Below are positions 13,812 to 20,832 of a stretch of DNA of 20,953 bases, one piece after another. Origin of the DNA: Candidatus Gallimonas caecicola (GTDB lineage Bacteria; Bacillota; Clostridia; Christensenellales; Borkfalkiaceae). The translations under genes and the position numbers were made by a program. Numbering within the stretch: position 1 is the stretch's first letter; each line of letters begins with the position of its first letter. The stretch covers positions 1 to 20,953 of the forward strand of contig CAJFNH010000007.1 in assembly GCA_904394195.1 (NCBI GenBank), in the 5' to 3' direction. The notes beneath the pieces are model-generated. The model made no database searches and was not told the DNA's origin. It saw only the letters and a list, made by a program, of their open reading frames with translations.

Positions 13812-16177
13812 CCCTGCTCCTCTATGACTGCGAGTTCGCGCAGCGCCCGCGTACAGGCAATGTATTTCTCGTTCTGGGACATATCCTTGTCATACACGGC
13901 GACGGCGGAAAATTCCAGCCCCTTGCTCTCGAACACGCTCATCACATTGACGGCCGAGCGGCTGAACTTTCCGTCCGCGCCAAGACGTTTGAAGCCCCTG
14001 CGTTCGAACAGGGGCAGGTACTCCTCGCGCGCAATGAGCGCCTTGAGCCCCTGTTTTTCGCGGAAGAACGCGCCGACCTGCCGCACGCGCAGCCGTTCGA
14101 CGGGCGCGCCCTCCAGCCCGATGGGCTTCATGCGGGCGTCGAGCACCTGCGTAACATATGCCACGATCTCGTTGGTATTACGGTAGTTCTGATCGAGCGT
14201 GTACACGTTTTCGCACACCGTATTCCAGTTTTTGATCCCGCGCCAGGGCGTGATGTTCTGCTTGAGATCGCCGAACACGTTGAATGCCGCATCCGAATGG
14301 ATGGCTTTGAGCAGGGCGTATTCCCCCTCCGAGATATCCTGCCCCTCGTCCACGAACACCAGGCCGTAACGGGGCAAAAGTTTTCTGCCCGCCGCCGTCA
14401 GCACGCTGCAAAGCGCGTAGCCGTCCGATGGATACACCCCTTTCATCCCGTACTTCGCCTTGTACTTTCTGACCGTCTCGCGGTACAGCCAGCGCGCCAC
14501 GTCCGCACCGGAAGCGCATCTGCCCAGCTCCACACACTCGCGCGTCTGGCGCAGGACACGGAAAAATTCGCAGAACAGCTCCAGCCCCTGCTGCATTCCG
14601 TCAAGAAGACCGGACGTCGCGCGCACCTCCTCCTTGAGTTCCTCGCGGCGGGCAATGCGGTCGGCATAGGTGAGCACCTCCACGCCGCCCCTCTTCTGCC
14701 GGTAGCGCTTCAGGTCCGCAATCTCCTTATCCACCGTCTCCGTGAGGGACACAAGATCCTCCTGCGCGCGGGCAAAGATCTTTTCCCCGTTCACGGCGAT
14801 CAGGTGCGCGCAGCGGTAAAATTCGGCGAACTGGCGGAAAAAGTAGTCGGGCGTGCGCGGTTTTTCCTCCAGCACAAAGCGCAGGAAGTCCTCCGCCTGC
14901 ACAAAGGCGTTCATCAGCGAGCGGAAGGGCTTTGTAAAATAAAAACCGCCCTCTTTATTTTCCTTGAGTTCGCCCAGTACGGCGCGGCGCACGCGCAGCG
15001 AAGCATTCTTCACATGCACGAACTTTTCCTGCCGCCGCACGCAATCGTCAAGGACGGTGCACGCGACGCTGCGGCATTCTTCGCCCGCAAACAGCCCGAA
15101 TACCTCCGAATAGAGCTTTTCCACGCGATCTTTCACATCGGCGGGAAAGCGCGGAGAATACAGATATGCCAGATAGTCCGCGTTTTCGCGCTCGGCAACA
15201 AGGCGGGACTTCAGATCGATCCCCTCGCCCGAAAGCGCGCGGAAATAATAGTCGTTCAGCGTGGTCGTGCGCACTTTTTCCAGTTCGAGCATCTGCGAAA
15301 GCTCGTCGATGAAGGCGTTGAAGCTGACGGAGGGCGTAATGACGAGCACGTCGCCGGGGCGCAGGCTCTCATTGTTATACATGAGATAGCTCAAACGGTG
15401 CAGCATGATCATCGTCTTGCCGCTACCCGCGCAGCCCTGCAACACAAAGCTCTCCCGCTCCGGGCGGGTGATGATATCGAACTGTTTTTCCTGAATGGTG
15501 CGGATGATATCGCGCACCTTCACATCGTCCTTGCGGCTGCGGATGATATCGCGCAGATAGGGATCGAAGAGGATCTCGTCATCCCTGCCGCCGATCTCCT
15601 CGGGAGTGAGAACGTCGCGCACCGAAAGATATTCATTGCGGAAATCGAGCAGTTTCCCGTTCCTGACCGAGAGCGCACGCCGCAGAACGGTGCGGTATTC
15701 GTATTCGTTGATGGTAAACGTGACGCGGCTCTTCTGATAGTAACGCACGGCAAGCGGCGCGCGCCAGTCCACGATCTCCAGATTGACGTCTCCGCGTTTG
15801 CCGATATAGTAACTGTTGTAGCCCTCCTTGTCGTCCACAACGTCCATGCGGGCGAAATAGGGCTCGGAAAAGAAGGGACGATATTCGTCGATCTTTTTTT
15901 TGAGCGCCGCGACTTCGGCGTTCTTTTCCTGAATGGCGCAAAAATCCTCCGCCCCGTAACCGTCCTTCGCGCGGATGGAGGCGATCTCCTCCTTCAGCGC
16001 GGCGATGCGTTTGCGGTAGCGCAGGATATAGACGAGTTTGAGCATGCGCAGAACGGCGTCAAGATGCCGTTCTTCATACTCGCGCTGCTCATCCGCATCG
16101 AGGAGCGCGAGATACCACGCCTTGTCGGCGTCGATCTTGGGACACAACAGTTCTTTTGCCGATCTGCGCTTGTCCAT
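13808..16177 (-). CDS. helD: HelD-type superfamily I helicase-like RNA polymerase recycling factor
   Basis: The 789-residue protein begins with a coiled-coil arm (about 50-100), as in HelD, which reaches into the RNA polymerase secondary channel. Then come IGKRGDVNLEIVDWRAPLAVRYY (the conserved segment before the ATPase), Walker A GCAGSGKT (248-255), a long helical insertion, and Walker B VDEGQD (609-614). Late UvrD-like motifs follow: LDQNYRNTNEIV and VFESKGLEFSAVAVYD. HelD uses ATP to release stalled RNA polymerase from DNA and recycle it rather than unwind DNA. The ATG at 16177 has GGAGGAGGGG upstream; the in-frame ATG at 16207 does not. It overlaps the downstream phosphatase gene. UvrD/PcrA is excluded by the arm and DEGQD context. 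Confidence 0.88.
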   Translation of the reverse strand: MDKRRSAKELLCPKIDADKAWYLALLDADEQREYEERHLDAVLRMLKLVYILRYRKRIAALKEEIASIRAKDGYGAEDFCAIQEKNAEVAALKKKIDEYRPFFSEPYFARMDVVDDKEGYNSYYIGKRGDVNLEIVDWRAPLAVRYYQKSRVTFTINEYEYRTVLRRALSVRNGKLLDFRNEYLSVRDVLTPEEIGGRDDEILFDPYLRDIIRSRKDDVKVRDIIRTIQEKQFDIITRPERESFVLQGCAGSGKTMIMLHRLSYLMYNNESLRPGDVLVITPSVSFNAFIDELSQMLELEKVRTTTLNDYYFRALSGEGIDLKSRLVAERENADYLAYLYSPRFPADVKDRVEKLYSEVFGLFAGEECRSVACTVLDDCVRRQEKFVHVKNASLRVRRAVLGELKENKEGGFYFTKPFRSLMNAFVQAEDFLRFVLEEKPRTPDYFFRQFAEFYRCAHLIAVNGEKIFARAQEDLVSLTETVDKEIADLKRYRQKRGGVEVLTYADRIARREELKEEVRATSGLLDGMQQGLELFCEFFRVLRQTRECVELGRCASGADVARWLYRETVRKYKAKYGMKGVYPSDGYALCSVLTAAGRKLLPRYGLVFVDEGQDISEGEYALLKAIHSDAAFNVFGDLKQNITPWRGIKNWNTVCENVYTLDQNYRNTNEIVAYVTQVLDARMKPIGLEGAPVERLRVRQVGAFFREKQGLKALIAREEYLPLFERRGFKRLGADGKFSRSAVNVMSVFESKGLEFSAVAVYDKDMSQNEKYIACTRALRELAVIEEQG

Positions 16178-16224
16178 ACTGCCCCTCCTCCGGAAAAATT
16201 GCGGCAACGTGTGCCGTATAATAT

Positions 16225-16253
16225 ACTATAGCATATTTTTTGCCGTCTGTGTA
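16225..16253 (-). promoter_or_regulatory. Probable promoter of the HelD operon
   Basis: TATAGT (16225-16230) with a TGC extension lies 17 bases from TACACA (16248-16253). The -35 is weak, so the extended -10 carries most of the case. Overlapping AT-rich alternatives (TATATT, TATTAT) exist at 16216-16224. Confidence 0.45.
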
Positions 16254-16283
16254 CCCTTTTGCAAAATTTTTTCCGAAAAATAT

Positions 16284-16303
16284 GGGAGCCGCCGACGGCT
16301 CCC
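16284..16303 (-). terminator. Terminator after the transporter gene
   Basis: A perfect 8-bp GC stem GGGAGCCG/CGGCTCCC with a TCGG loop is followed by ATATTTTTC on the minus strand, 14 bases after the stop codon. A run of A on the other side means it could also act on the plus strand. Confidence 0.85.
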
Positions 16304-16317
16304 GCAAAAAAACTGTT

Positions 16318-17472
16318 TTATGCAAAGATAAGCTGATTGAGATAGCCCGTTCCGATCAGAACGGCAAGGAAGGTAAAATTGATCAGGCTGAACAGCCCCA
16401 GATAGCGCAGCGTTTTGCCCGGCACGCGACGGCGGTATTCCCCCAGCGTGATCAGGCTTGCAAGCGAGGCGACGGGCGTTCCCAGTCCGCCGATATTGAC
16501 GGCTACGAGCAGGCCGCGGTAGTCGGAGGTAAAGCGCGAAAGCAGCACCGCAGAGGGTACGTTGCTGATGATCTGGCAGGATGCCGTTCCCACCAGCAGC
16601 GCCGAAGCACCGACAAGCGCGCTCAAAAAGGTGCGCACCTGCGGAATGCGCGCCAGATTTCCGGAGAAGATGAAGAACGCGCAGAACGTGAGCAGCAGGC
16701 CGTAATCCACGCGCAGAAAACAGCGCGGCTCCAGGATGAGAAGCACCGCCGTCACCACGATGGTGCCGATATACCATGCAAACACGCGGAAAACGATCAT
16801 CACCGAGAGCGCAAACAGCACAAAATAGACGATCATGCGCCAAAGGGCGGGCGCCGCGGCGGCGGGCGTTTCCAGGCGCACGGGCTCCGGCTTCACGGCA
16901 AAACACGTTCCCGCGATCAGCACAAAGGCGACCGCAAAGGGCAGCGCCATGACGGCAAAAAATTCTCCCGCGCCGATCGAATAATAGGAATACAGATACA
17001 AGTTCTGCGGATTGCCGAACGGCGTGAGCATCCCGCCCAGATTGGCGGCAATGTTCTGCATGATAAACACGAATGCCGTGTGCTCCTTTTTATTGCAGGA
17101 GGAGAGCACAAAGTATCCGAGCGGCAGAAAGGTGACAAGCGCCATATCGTTCGCCATGATCATCGAGCCGAAGTATGTAACAAAGACGAGCGCAAACGTA
17201 ACGCGGCGCATATTGCCGAACGCCATAACGATCTTGCCGGAAAGCCATTCAAAAAAATGGCGCTCCTTCAGGGCGCTGACAACGGCGAGCGTACAAAACA
17301 GGCAGGACAGCGTATCAAGATCGAAATAACCGGCATACTCCGCGTCGGGCGGAACAAAAAAACAAGTCACCGCCGCCGCTACGATCGCAATGAGCAGAAC
17401 GACATGGCTTCTGATCTCCTGTGCGATCAGGCGCGGAAAAACATGCTTACACGAATGAACGGCTTCTTGCAT
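16318..17472 (-). CDS. ArsB/NhaD/CitM superfamily ion transporter
   Basis: The 384-residue integral membrane protein has about ten to eleven hydrophobic segments and the two inverted-repeat signatures of the ion transporter superfamily: ANLGGMLTPFGNPQNLYLY in the first half and SCQIISNVPSAVLLSRF with GGLGTPVASLASLITL in the second. Members move arsenite, citrate, dicarboxylates or Na+; the GNPQN motif is shared by many uncharacterised SLC13/ArsB-like proteins. The start at 17472 has GGAGAAAG upstream at a slightly long distance. It has its own promoter but lies directly behind an SdpR/ArsR-type repressor gene. This invites an arsenite guess, but the repressor lacks the ArsR metal-binding CVC motif, so the substrate remains open. 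Confidence 0.82.
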   Translation of the reverse strand: MQEAVHSCKHVFPRLIAQEIRSHVVLLIAIVAAAVTCFFVPPDAEYAGYFDLDTLSCLFCTLAVVSALKERHFFEWLSGKIVMAFGNMRRVTFALVFVTYFGSMIMANDMALVTFLPLGYFVLSSCNKKEHTAFVFIMQNIAANLGGMLTPFGNPQNLYLYSYYSIGAGEFFAVMALPFAVAFVLIAGTCFAVKPEPVRLETPAAAAPALWRMIVYFVLFALSVMIVFRVFAWYIGTIVVTAVLLILEPRCFLRVDYGLLLTFCAFFIFSGNLARIPQVRTFLSALVGASALLVGTASCQIISNVPSAVLLSRFTSDYRGLLVAVNIGGLGTPVASLASLITLGEYRRRVPGKTLRYLGLFSLINFTFLAVLIGTGYLNQLIFA

Positions 17473-17507
17473 GAGCGTTCTTTCTCCGAAGGAAATTTGC
17501 GCTATCC

Positions 17508-17536
17508 TTTATATACCTTTTGCGCAAAAAAAGCAA
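17508..17536 (-). promoter_or_regulatory. Promoter of the transporter gene with palindromic spacer
   Basis: TTGCTT (17531-17536) and TATAAA (17508-17513) are 17 bases apart. The spacer contains the perfect 12-bp palindrome TTTTGCGCAAAA (17518-17529), and a further TTTGCGC half-copy sits just downstream at 17496-17502. A protein bound there would block RNA polymerase. Confidence 0.6.
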
Positions 17537-17575
17537 GCGGATATACCTGCCGGAGAAGAACATTTGTAAAAAAAA

Positions 17576-17863
17576 TTACTTCTTCAACAACGCCGCGATC
17601 TCGCCCGCAAGGGCGCGCAGCGCCGCTGTATTCAGCGAATAGATGAGCGTCTGCGCCCTTCGTTCGCAAAGAGCAAGTCCGCTCCCGCGCAGAACGGCAA
17701 GATGGTGCGAAACGGTCGCCGCGGAAAGCTCGAACTGGTCGGCGAGTTCGCCCGCCGTGTGCGGCCTGTTCCCGAGCATGGCAAGGATCTTCCGCCGCGT
17801 TGTGTCCGCCATCGCCTCCCACATATCGCATCGATCTTTTTGCGCGTTCGCGTATTTCGCCAT
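17576..17863 (-). CDS. ArsR/SdpR-type winged-helix repressor
   Basis: The 95-residue protein has the ArsR fold: MWEAMADTTRRKILAMLG, the helix-turn-helix TAGELADQFELSAATVSHHLAVLRGSGLA, and the beta-wing ERRAQTLIYSLNTAALRALAGEI. It lacks the CxC metal site of true ArsR sensors and has only two well separated Cys (12 and 66). The wing and YSLNT ending resemble SdpR, an autorepressor in Bacillus. GAGGT precedes the ATG at 17863. Its promoter is covered by three copies of one 9-base half-site, strong evidence for autoregulation. The downstream transporter, about 100 bases away, is a possible second target. Confidence 0.88.
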   Translation of the reverse strand: MAKYANAQKDRCDMWEAMADTTRRKILAMLGNRPHTAGELADQFELSAATVSHHLAVLRGSGLALCERRAQTLIYSLNTAALRALAGEIAALLKK

Positions 17864-17874
17864 AAAAATACCTC

Positions 17875-17939
17875 TTATTTAGATATCTTTCTAAATAATC
17901 ATAGCATATCGCATGCCGTCTGTCAACCTTTTATTTAGA
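17875..17939 (-). promoter_or_regulatory. Promoter and three-half-site operator of the ArsR/SdpR-type gene
   Basis: TTGACA (17921-17926) and TATGAT (17898-17903, with a TGC extension) are 17 bases apart on the minus strand. Two 9-base half-sites form a perfect inverted repeat, TTATTTAGA (17875-17883) and TCTAAATAA (17890-17898) with a six-base spacer, over the transcription start and touching the -10. A third identical half-site lies just upstream of the -35 (17931-17939). Repressor bound at both places would bracket the polymerase site. Confidence 0.8.
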
Positions 17940-17969
17940 TTTTTTTCGAATTATATATGCGTGCAAAAA

Positions 17970-17993
17970 GAGACGGGCCGTCATGCCCGTCTC
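17970..17993 (-). terminator. Terminator of the sigma/anti-sigma gene
   Basis: A perfect 9-bp stem GAGACGGGC/GCCCGTCTC with a six-base loop is followed by TTTTTG on the minus strand. The upstream arm and loop include the last codons and the stop (17981-17983). Confidence 0.9.
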
Positions 17994-19507
17994 CCGCGTT
18001 CGTCATCATCGTCATCGTCGTCATCATCGTCGTCGTCATTGTCGTCACTGTCATCATCGTCGCCGTCCTCCGCCTCATAGAGTTCCTCGACTGCCTCCAG
18101 AAATTCATCAAAGAGTTCATCGAAGATATACCCGTCGCCATAGCGTTCGATGTCGCGCTGCAGCTCGCGGAAGTTTTCTTCCAGTTCGCGCTGCGTTTCG
18201 TCGCCGTCCTCGAAGACGCAGTCCTCGCCGAGATAGAGGTACTTCTGATTGAAGTCCGCCTGCGCCATGCCTCCCCCGAACACTGCGGCAAGGTCTGTAA
18301 GATAGCTCTCCATGAGCGTGTGCACGCGGTTTGCAAAGTCGGTGCGCAGGTGTTCCAGCTCCCGCCCGAGGTAGTCCTCGAAGTCCCCCATCGCCGCCTC
18401 GTCATAGGCGGCAAGCAGCGCTTCAAAGTCCGTCTGCGAAAGCGTGCTCACCGTATAGACGCCGTTCAGTTCCTGCTCCAGCCGCGTGCGCACGCGCGCC
18501 TCCAACTCTTCGCTGCCGTCGCCCGTCGCATACACGCCGACGCCCTGCGCCGTGATCAGATGTTTTTGTTCGGAGAGCGCCGCAAACGCCGCGCCCGCAT
18601 CTTCGGGCGACATGCCCGAAAAATCGGTGCCCGTGATGAGGATGGCCGCATCGCGATTGAGTGCCCGAACGCCCGTCACCCTGTCGTTTTCCACAAGAAA
18701 TTCCACGGAGGGATTGATGCTGATATACAGGTTTGCATTGCCCGCACCCCCCGCGCCGCCGCGCAGCGCAAACGGAAGAATACAGGCAAGCAGGATGACA
18801 AGGGCGGCAGCGGCGCAGGCGAGCAGGGCAAGCGGCCTGCGGGAGCGCGTTCTGACGAGCGCTTCCCCCTCCTGCCGCAAGGGCGGCGCAGACCTGATCC
18901 GGTCGTAGACGTCGGGCGTATGTTCGCGCGCCTCCCGCATGAGTTCTGTTTCCAATTCACGTCTGTTCACGATCCCACCTCCGCGGGACGTTTCCCGCTC
19001 CTCACGCAGCGCCGCCTGCATCTTTTTGACGGCGCGCGCATAGTGCCAGCTGACCGTCGGAAGCGGCATGGAAAGCATCTGCGCGATCTCCCGCCGCTTG
19101 TACCCTTCCGCAGCCGCAAGCATGAGCACGGAAAATTCTTCCTGCTTCAGGATGCGCCGCGCAAGGTCGATGAGCAGGCCGTAGTCGTCCACGTCGCGCG
19201 TGCCGAAGGGCAGCGGATTTTCGCGTTCGTCCACCGAAAGTTCACGCGAACGCCTGCGCATGAGATCGATGGCCTCGTTGCGCGCGATGCGCGCGATCCA
19301 TGCCCCGGCATTCGTCCCCCTGCGGTAGCGCGAGGCATTGCCCAGAACTTTCAGGTAAGTCGTCTGCATGACGTCCTCGGCAAGCATCCTCTCGCGCACA
19401 TACGAGAGCGCAATATAATAGACGGTCCTGCGCGTCCGTTCATACAGCGCATCAAAAGCAGAATGATCGCCCTGTGCGATTTTTCCGAGCGCGTCGTCAA
19501 GCGTCAC
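17981..19507 (-). CDS. ECF sigma factor fused in frame to an RsgI-like membrane anti-sigma factor
   Basis: The open frame encodes 508 residues. Residues 1-179 form a complete ECF sigma factor: region 2 at about 14-82 (AFDALYERTRRTVYYIALSYVRE, AEDVMQTTYLKVL, WIARIARNEAIDLMRRR) and region 4 at about 112-167 (LMLAAAEGYKRREIAQML, PLPTVSWHYARAVKKM). From residue 180 it reads as an anti-sigma: a short cytoplasmic part (NRRELETELMREAREHTPDVYDRI), one membrane segment (225-249), then NLYISINPSVEFLVENDRVTGVRALN, the RsgI extracytoplasmic domain whose Asn-Pro bond (265-266) is an autocleavage site in studied RsgI proteins. A helical region and an Asp-rich tail follow. The GTG start at 19507 has GGGAGGAAGGGG upstream and fits the promoter; an ATG at 19606 lies upstream of that promoter. 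The alternative is two genes, with the second starting at GTG 18970. Confidence 0.8.
   Translation of the reverse strand: MTLDDALGKIAQGDHSAFDALYERTRRTVYYIALSYVRERMLAEDVMQTTYLKVLGNASRYRRGTNAGAWIARIARNEAIDLMRRRSRELSVDERENPLPFGTRDVDDYGLLIDLARRILKQEEFSVLMLAAAEGYKRREIAQMLSMPLPTVSWHYARAVKKMQAALREERETSRGGGIVNRRELETELMREAREHTPDVYDRIRSAPPLRQEGEALVRTRSRRPLALLACAAAALVILLACILPFALRGGAGGAGNANLYISINPSVEFLVENDRVTGVRALNRDAAILITGTDFSGMSPEDAGAAFAALSEQKHLITAQGVGVYATGDGSEELEARVRTRLEQELNGVYTVSTLSQTDFEALLAAYDEAAMGDFEDYLGRELEHLRTDFANRVHTLMESYLTDLAAVFGGGMAQADFNQKYLYLGEDCVFEDGDETQRELEENFRELQRDIERYGDGYIFDELFDEFLEAVEELYEAEDGDDDDSDDNDDDDDDDDDDDDERGRRA
18002..18067 (-). repeat. GAY trinucleotide repeat encoding a poly-Asp tail
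   Basis: Twenty-two consecutive codons encode 19 Asp, interrupted only by Asn, Ser and Gly, with an unbroken run of 12 Asp at 18002-18037. It forms the predicted extracytoplasmic tail of the anti-sigma and is followed by ERGRRA. Repeats of this kind can change length by slippage. Confidence 0.85.
18968..18982 (-). promoter_or_regulatory. Internal ribosome site and GTG start for a separate anti-sigma product
   Basis: GGAGGT (18977-18982) is six bases before GTG (18968-18970), in the same frame as the sigma factor. Starting here gives a 329-residue RsgI-like protein whose first residues look like a normal anti-sigma N-terminus. The bases GTGA also form the classic start/stop overlap, but the TGA is out of the sigma frame here. 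Confidence 0.6.
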
Positions 19508-19538
19508 GTCCCCTTCCTCCCGTCGTGTTCTTATGACA

Positions 19539-19567
19539 AGTATATCAGACAGATGCGCATCTGTCAA
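19539..19567 (-). promoter_or_regulatory. Promoter of the sigma/anti-sigma gene with an 18-bp perfect palindrome
   Basis: A perfect TTGACA (19562-19567) and TATACT (19539-19544, TGA extension) are 17 bases apart. The palindrome GACAGATGCGCATCTGTC (19548-19565) fills the spacer and overlaps the -35. Control by a dimeric repressor is the simplest reading. The boxes are vegetative rather than ECF type, so simple sigma autoregulation is not obvious. Confidence 0.8.
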
Positions 19568-19577
19568 TATGCGGGTA

Positions 19578-19607
19578 TGTGCGCCGCGGCGCCTGCCGCG
19601 ACGCACA
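19578..19607 (-). terminator. Strong hairpin after the lipoprotein gene
   Basis: A 13-bp GC-rich stem (19578-19590 with 19595-19607, one wobble) with a four-base loop lies 11 bases after the lipoprotein stop and before the sigma promoter. No T run follows, so it may slow rather than end transcription, or protect the mRNA 3' end. Confidence 0.5.
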
Positions 19608-19617
19608 CCCTGTCCGG

Positions 19618-20661
19618 TCAGTCGTCGAAGTCGTCGAAATCCAGGCGGCTCCCGTCCTCAAAGGTGTAGGTATATTCGCCCTCTGCCGTTCTGCTTACGA
19701 CAAACCTGCCGCTCCCCTGCTCCGTCTGATAGCGTACGCCGATGCGCGTGGTGCCGTTCGTGCGCTCGGCGCGCTCCACTTCAAAGCGGCTCACGGCGCC
19801 GTCCTTCAGAATACGGAGTTCGTACTCCGTCTCCGTTTTGTTCTGCTCCGCCTCCGTCTCAAAGCTCACGCTCGTGCGCTCGGAGAGTCTGCCGTCGCGG
19901 TACACGCTGTACACATATTCGCGCTCCGTTTCATTCTCCGCGCCCTCCTGTTCGCTCTCCGTCTCAAGATCCATGCGCACATAGTTGTCCGCATTTTCCG
20001 GATCGGTCGCCATGATCCAGAGCGACTCGCTCGTCTCCTCTTCCCCTCTTTCCGTCTCCGTCTGCGACATGCGGTACCCCGTCATCGTATAGGCGACGCC
20101 GTCCATCTCCATCACGCCCGTCAACCCGTAGGCGATAGAGACTTCGTGCTCGTCGTCGTCATGCTCCTCGCGCACGCCCGCCTCCGTCTCGGTATAGTAC
20201 ATCGTGTAGAGCGTCTCGTTCCCGAAGGCGTCCCGTCCCTCTACGGTGAGTTTGTAGGCAAAATCATAGGACGTATCGGTATTTTCCGTCACCGTCGAAC
20301 GGAACGCGCCCTCGTCGAGGAAGCCGTTGAGCAGGTCGAAATACTCGTTGAAACGGCCGACTTCCTCTTTGACGGTCTCGCCCGTACCCGTCTGGGTGCC
20401 GCCTTCGCCGGAGATCTGTGTCTGTGACGCAGGCGAGAGAGCGCCCGCAGAGTCAAGGCTCTGCGCAAGCAGCCCCGCCGTGGTGACGGCGCCCAGCGCA
20501 TAGGCGCTGCGCGCGCCCGCCTCCGCCTGTGTGCCCGCTCCGCCGCCCAGTCCGCCGCCGGTAAGGTCATCCCGGGAAGCCGAGGCATTGTCACACCCTG
20601 CAAATGCCAGAAGGGTCGCCCCCGCAAGCGCCGCCGCAGCGATCGCAAAAAACTTTTTCAT
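19618..20661 (-). CDS. Acidic lipoprotein of unknown function
   Basis: The 347-residue protein starts with a lipoprotein signal: MKK, a hydrophobic stretch and a lipobox ending in AGC, so Cys23 would be lipidated and anchor it to the outer face of the membrane. A Gly/Ala/Ser/Thr-rich linker (about 24-95) follows. The remaining 250 residues are very acidic and appear to be repeated beta-hairpins, for example EREYVYSVYRDGRLSERTSV and TETEYELRILKDGAVSRFEV, ending in DFDDFDD. I do not recognise a family. AAGGAGG lies upstream of the ATG. It lies directly before the sigma/anti-sigma gene, whose outer tail is also acidic, suggesting a shared envelope process; that link is inference. Confidence 0.85.
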   Translation of the reverse strand: MKKFFAIAAAALAGATLLAFAGCDNASASRDDLTGGGLGGGAGTQAEAGARSAYALGAVTTAGLLAQSLDSAGALSPASQTQISGEGGTQTGTGETVKEEVGRFNEYFDLLNGFLDEGAFRSTVTENTDTSYDFAYKLTVEGRDAFGNETLYTMYYTETEAGVREEHDDDEHEVSIAYGLTGVMEMDGVAYTMTGYRMSQTETERGEEETSESLWIMATDPENADNYVRMDLETESEQEGAENETEREYVYSVYRDGRLSERTSVSFETEAEQNKTETEYELRILKDGAVSRFEVERAERTNGTTRIGVRYQTEQGSGRFVVSRTAEGEYTYTFEDGSRLDFDDFDD

Positions 20662-20776
20662 AACTGTTTCCTCCTTTTTTGCCGCTCTTTGCGGCTGCTT
20701 TCACCTATCCAACGAACGAACAGGCTCTTTTGTTGGAGTTTCTGCAAATTTTTCCGAAAAAATTTTTTCAAAGGAA
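20662..20776 (-). other. Upstream region of the lipoprotein gene
   Basis: This interval holds AAGGAGG, a small hairpin GCCGC/GCGGC just upstream of it, and an inverted repeat CCAAC/GTTGG. I found no convincing vegetative promoter. A weak ECF-like pair is present on the minus strand: GAAACT (20737-20742) and CGTT (20715-20718) 18 bases apart, which is longer than usual. An AT-rich motif, GCAAATTTTTCCGAAAAA, starts at 20744 and recurs near 16261. Confidence 0.3.
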
Positions 20777-20801
20777 AAATGCCCCCGCGCAGGGGACATT
20801 T
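20777..20801 (-). terminator. Terminator of the AraC-type gene
   Basis: A 10-bp stem AAATGTCCCC/GGGGGCATTT (one wobble) with a five-base loop runs into TTTTTCC on the minus strand, about 30 bases after the stop at 20833. Confidence 0.88.
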
Positions 20802-20832
20802 CCGATACAATTTATTGTCAGAGCATCCTTCG

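Noticed and set aside
16318..17863. Arsenic resistance operon (arsR-arsB)
   Set aside because: The regulator lacks the CxC metal site and resembles SdpR, and no arsenate reductase is nearby, so an arsenic role cannot be supported.
19508..19606. N-terminal extension of the sigma factor to the ATG at 19606
   Set aside because: It starts upstream of the promoter at 19539-19567; the GTG at 19507 has a strong ribosome site.
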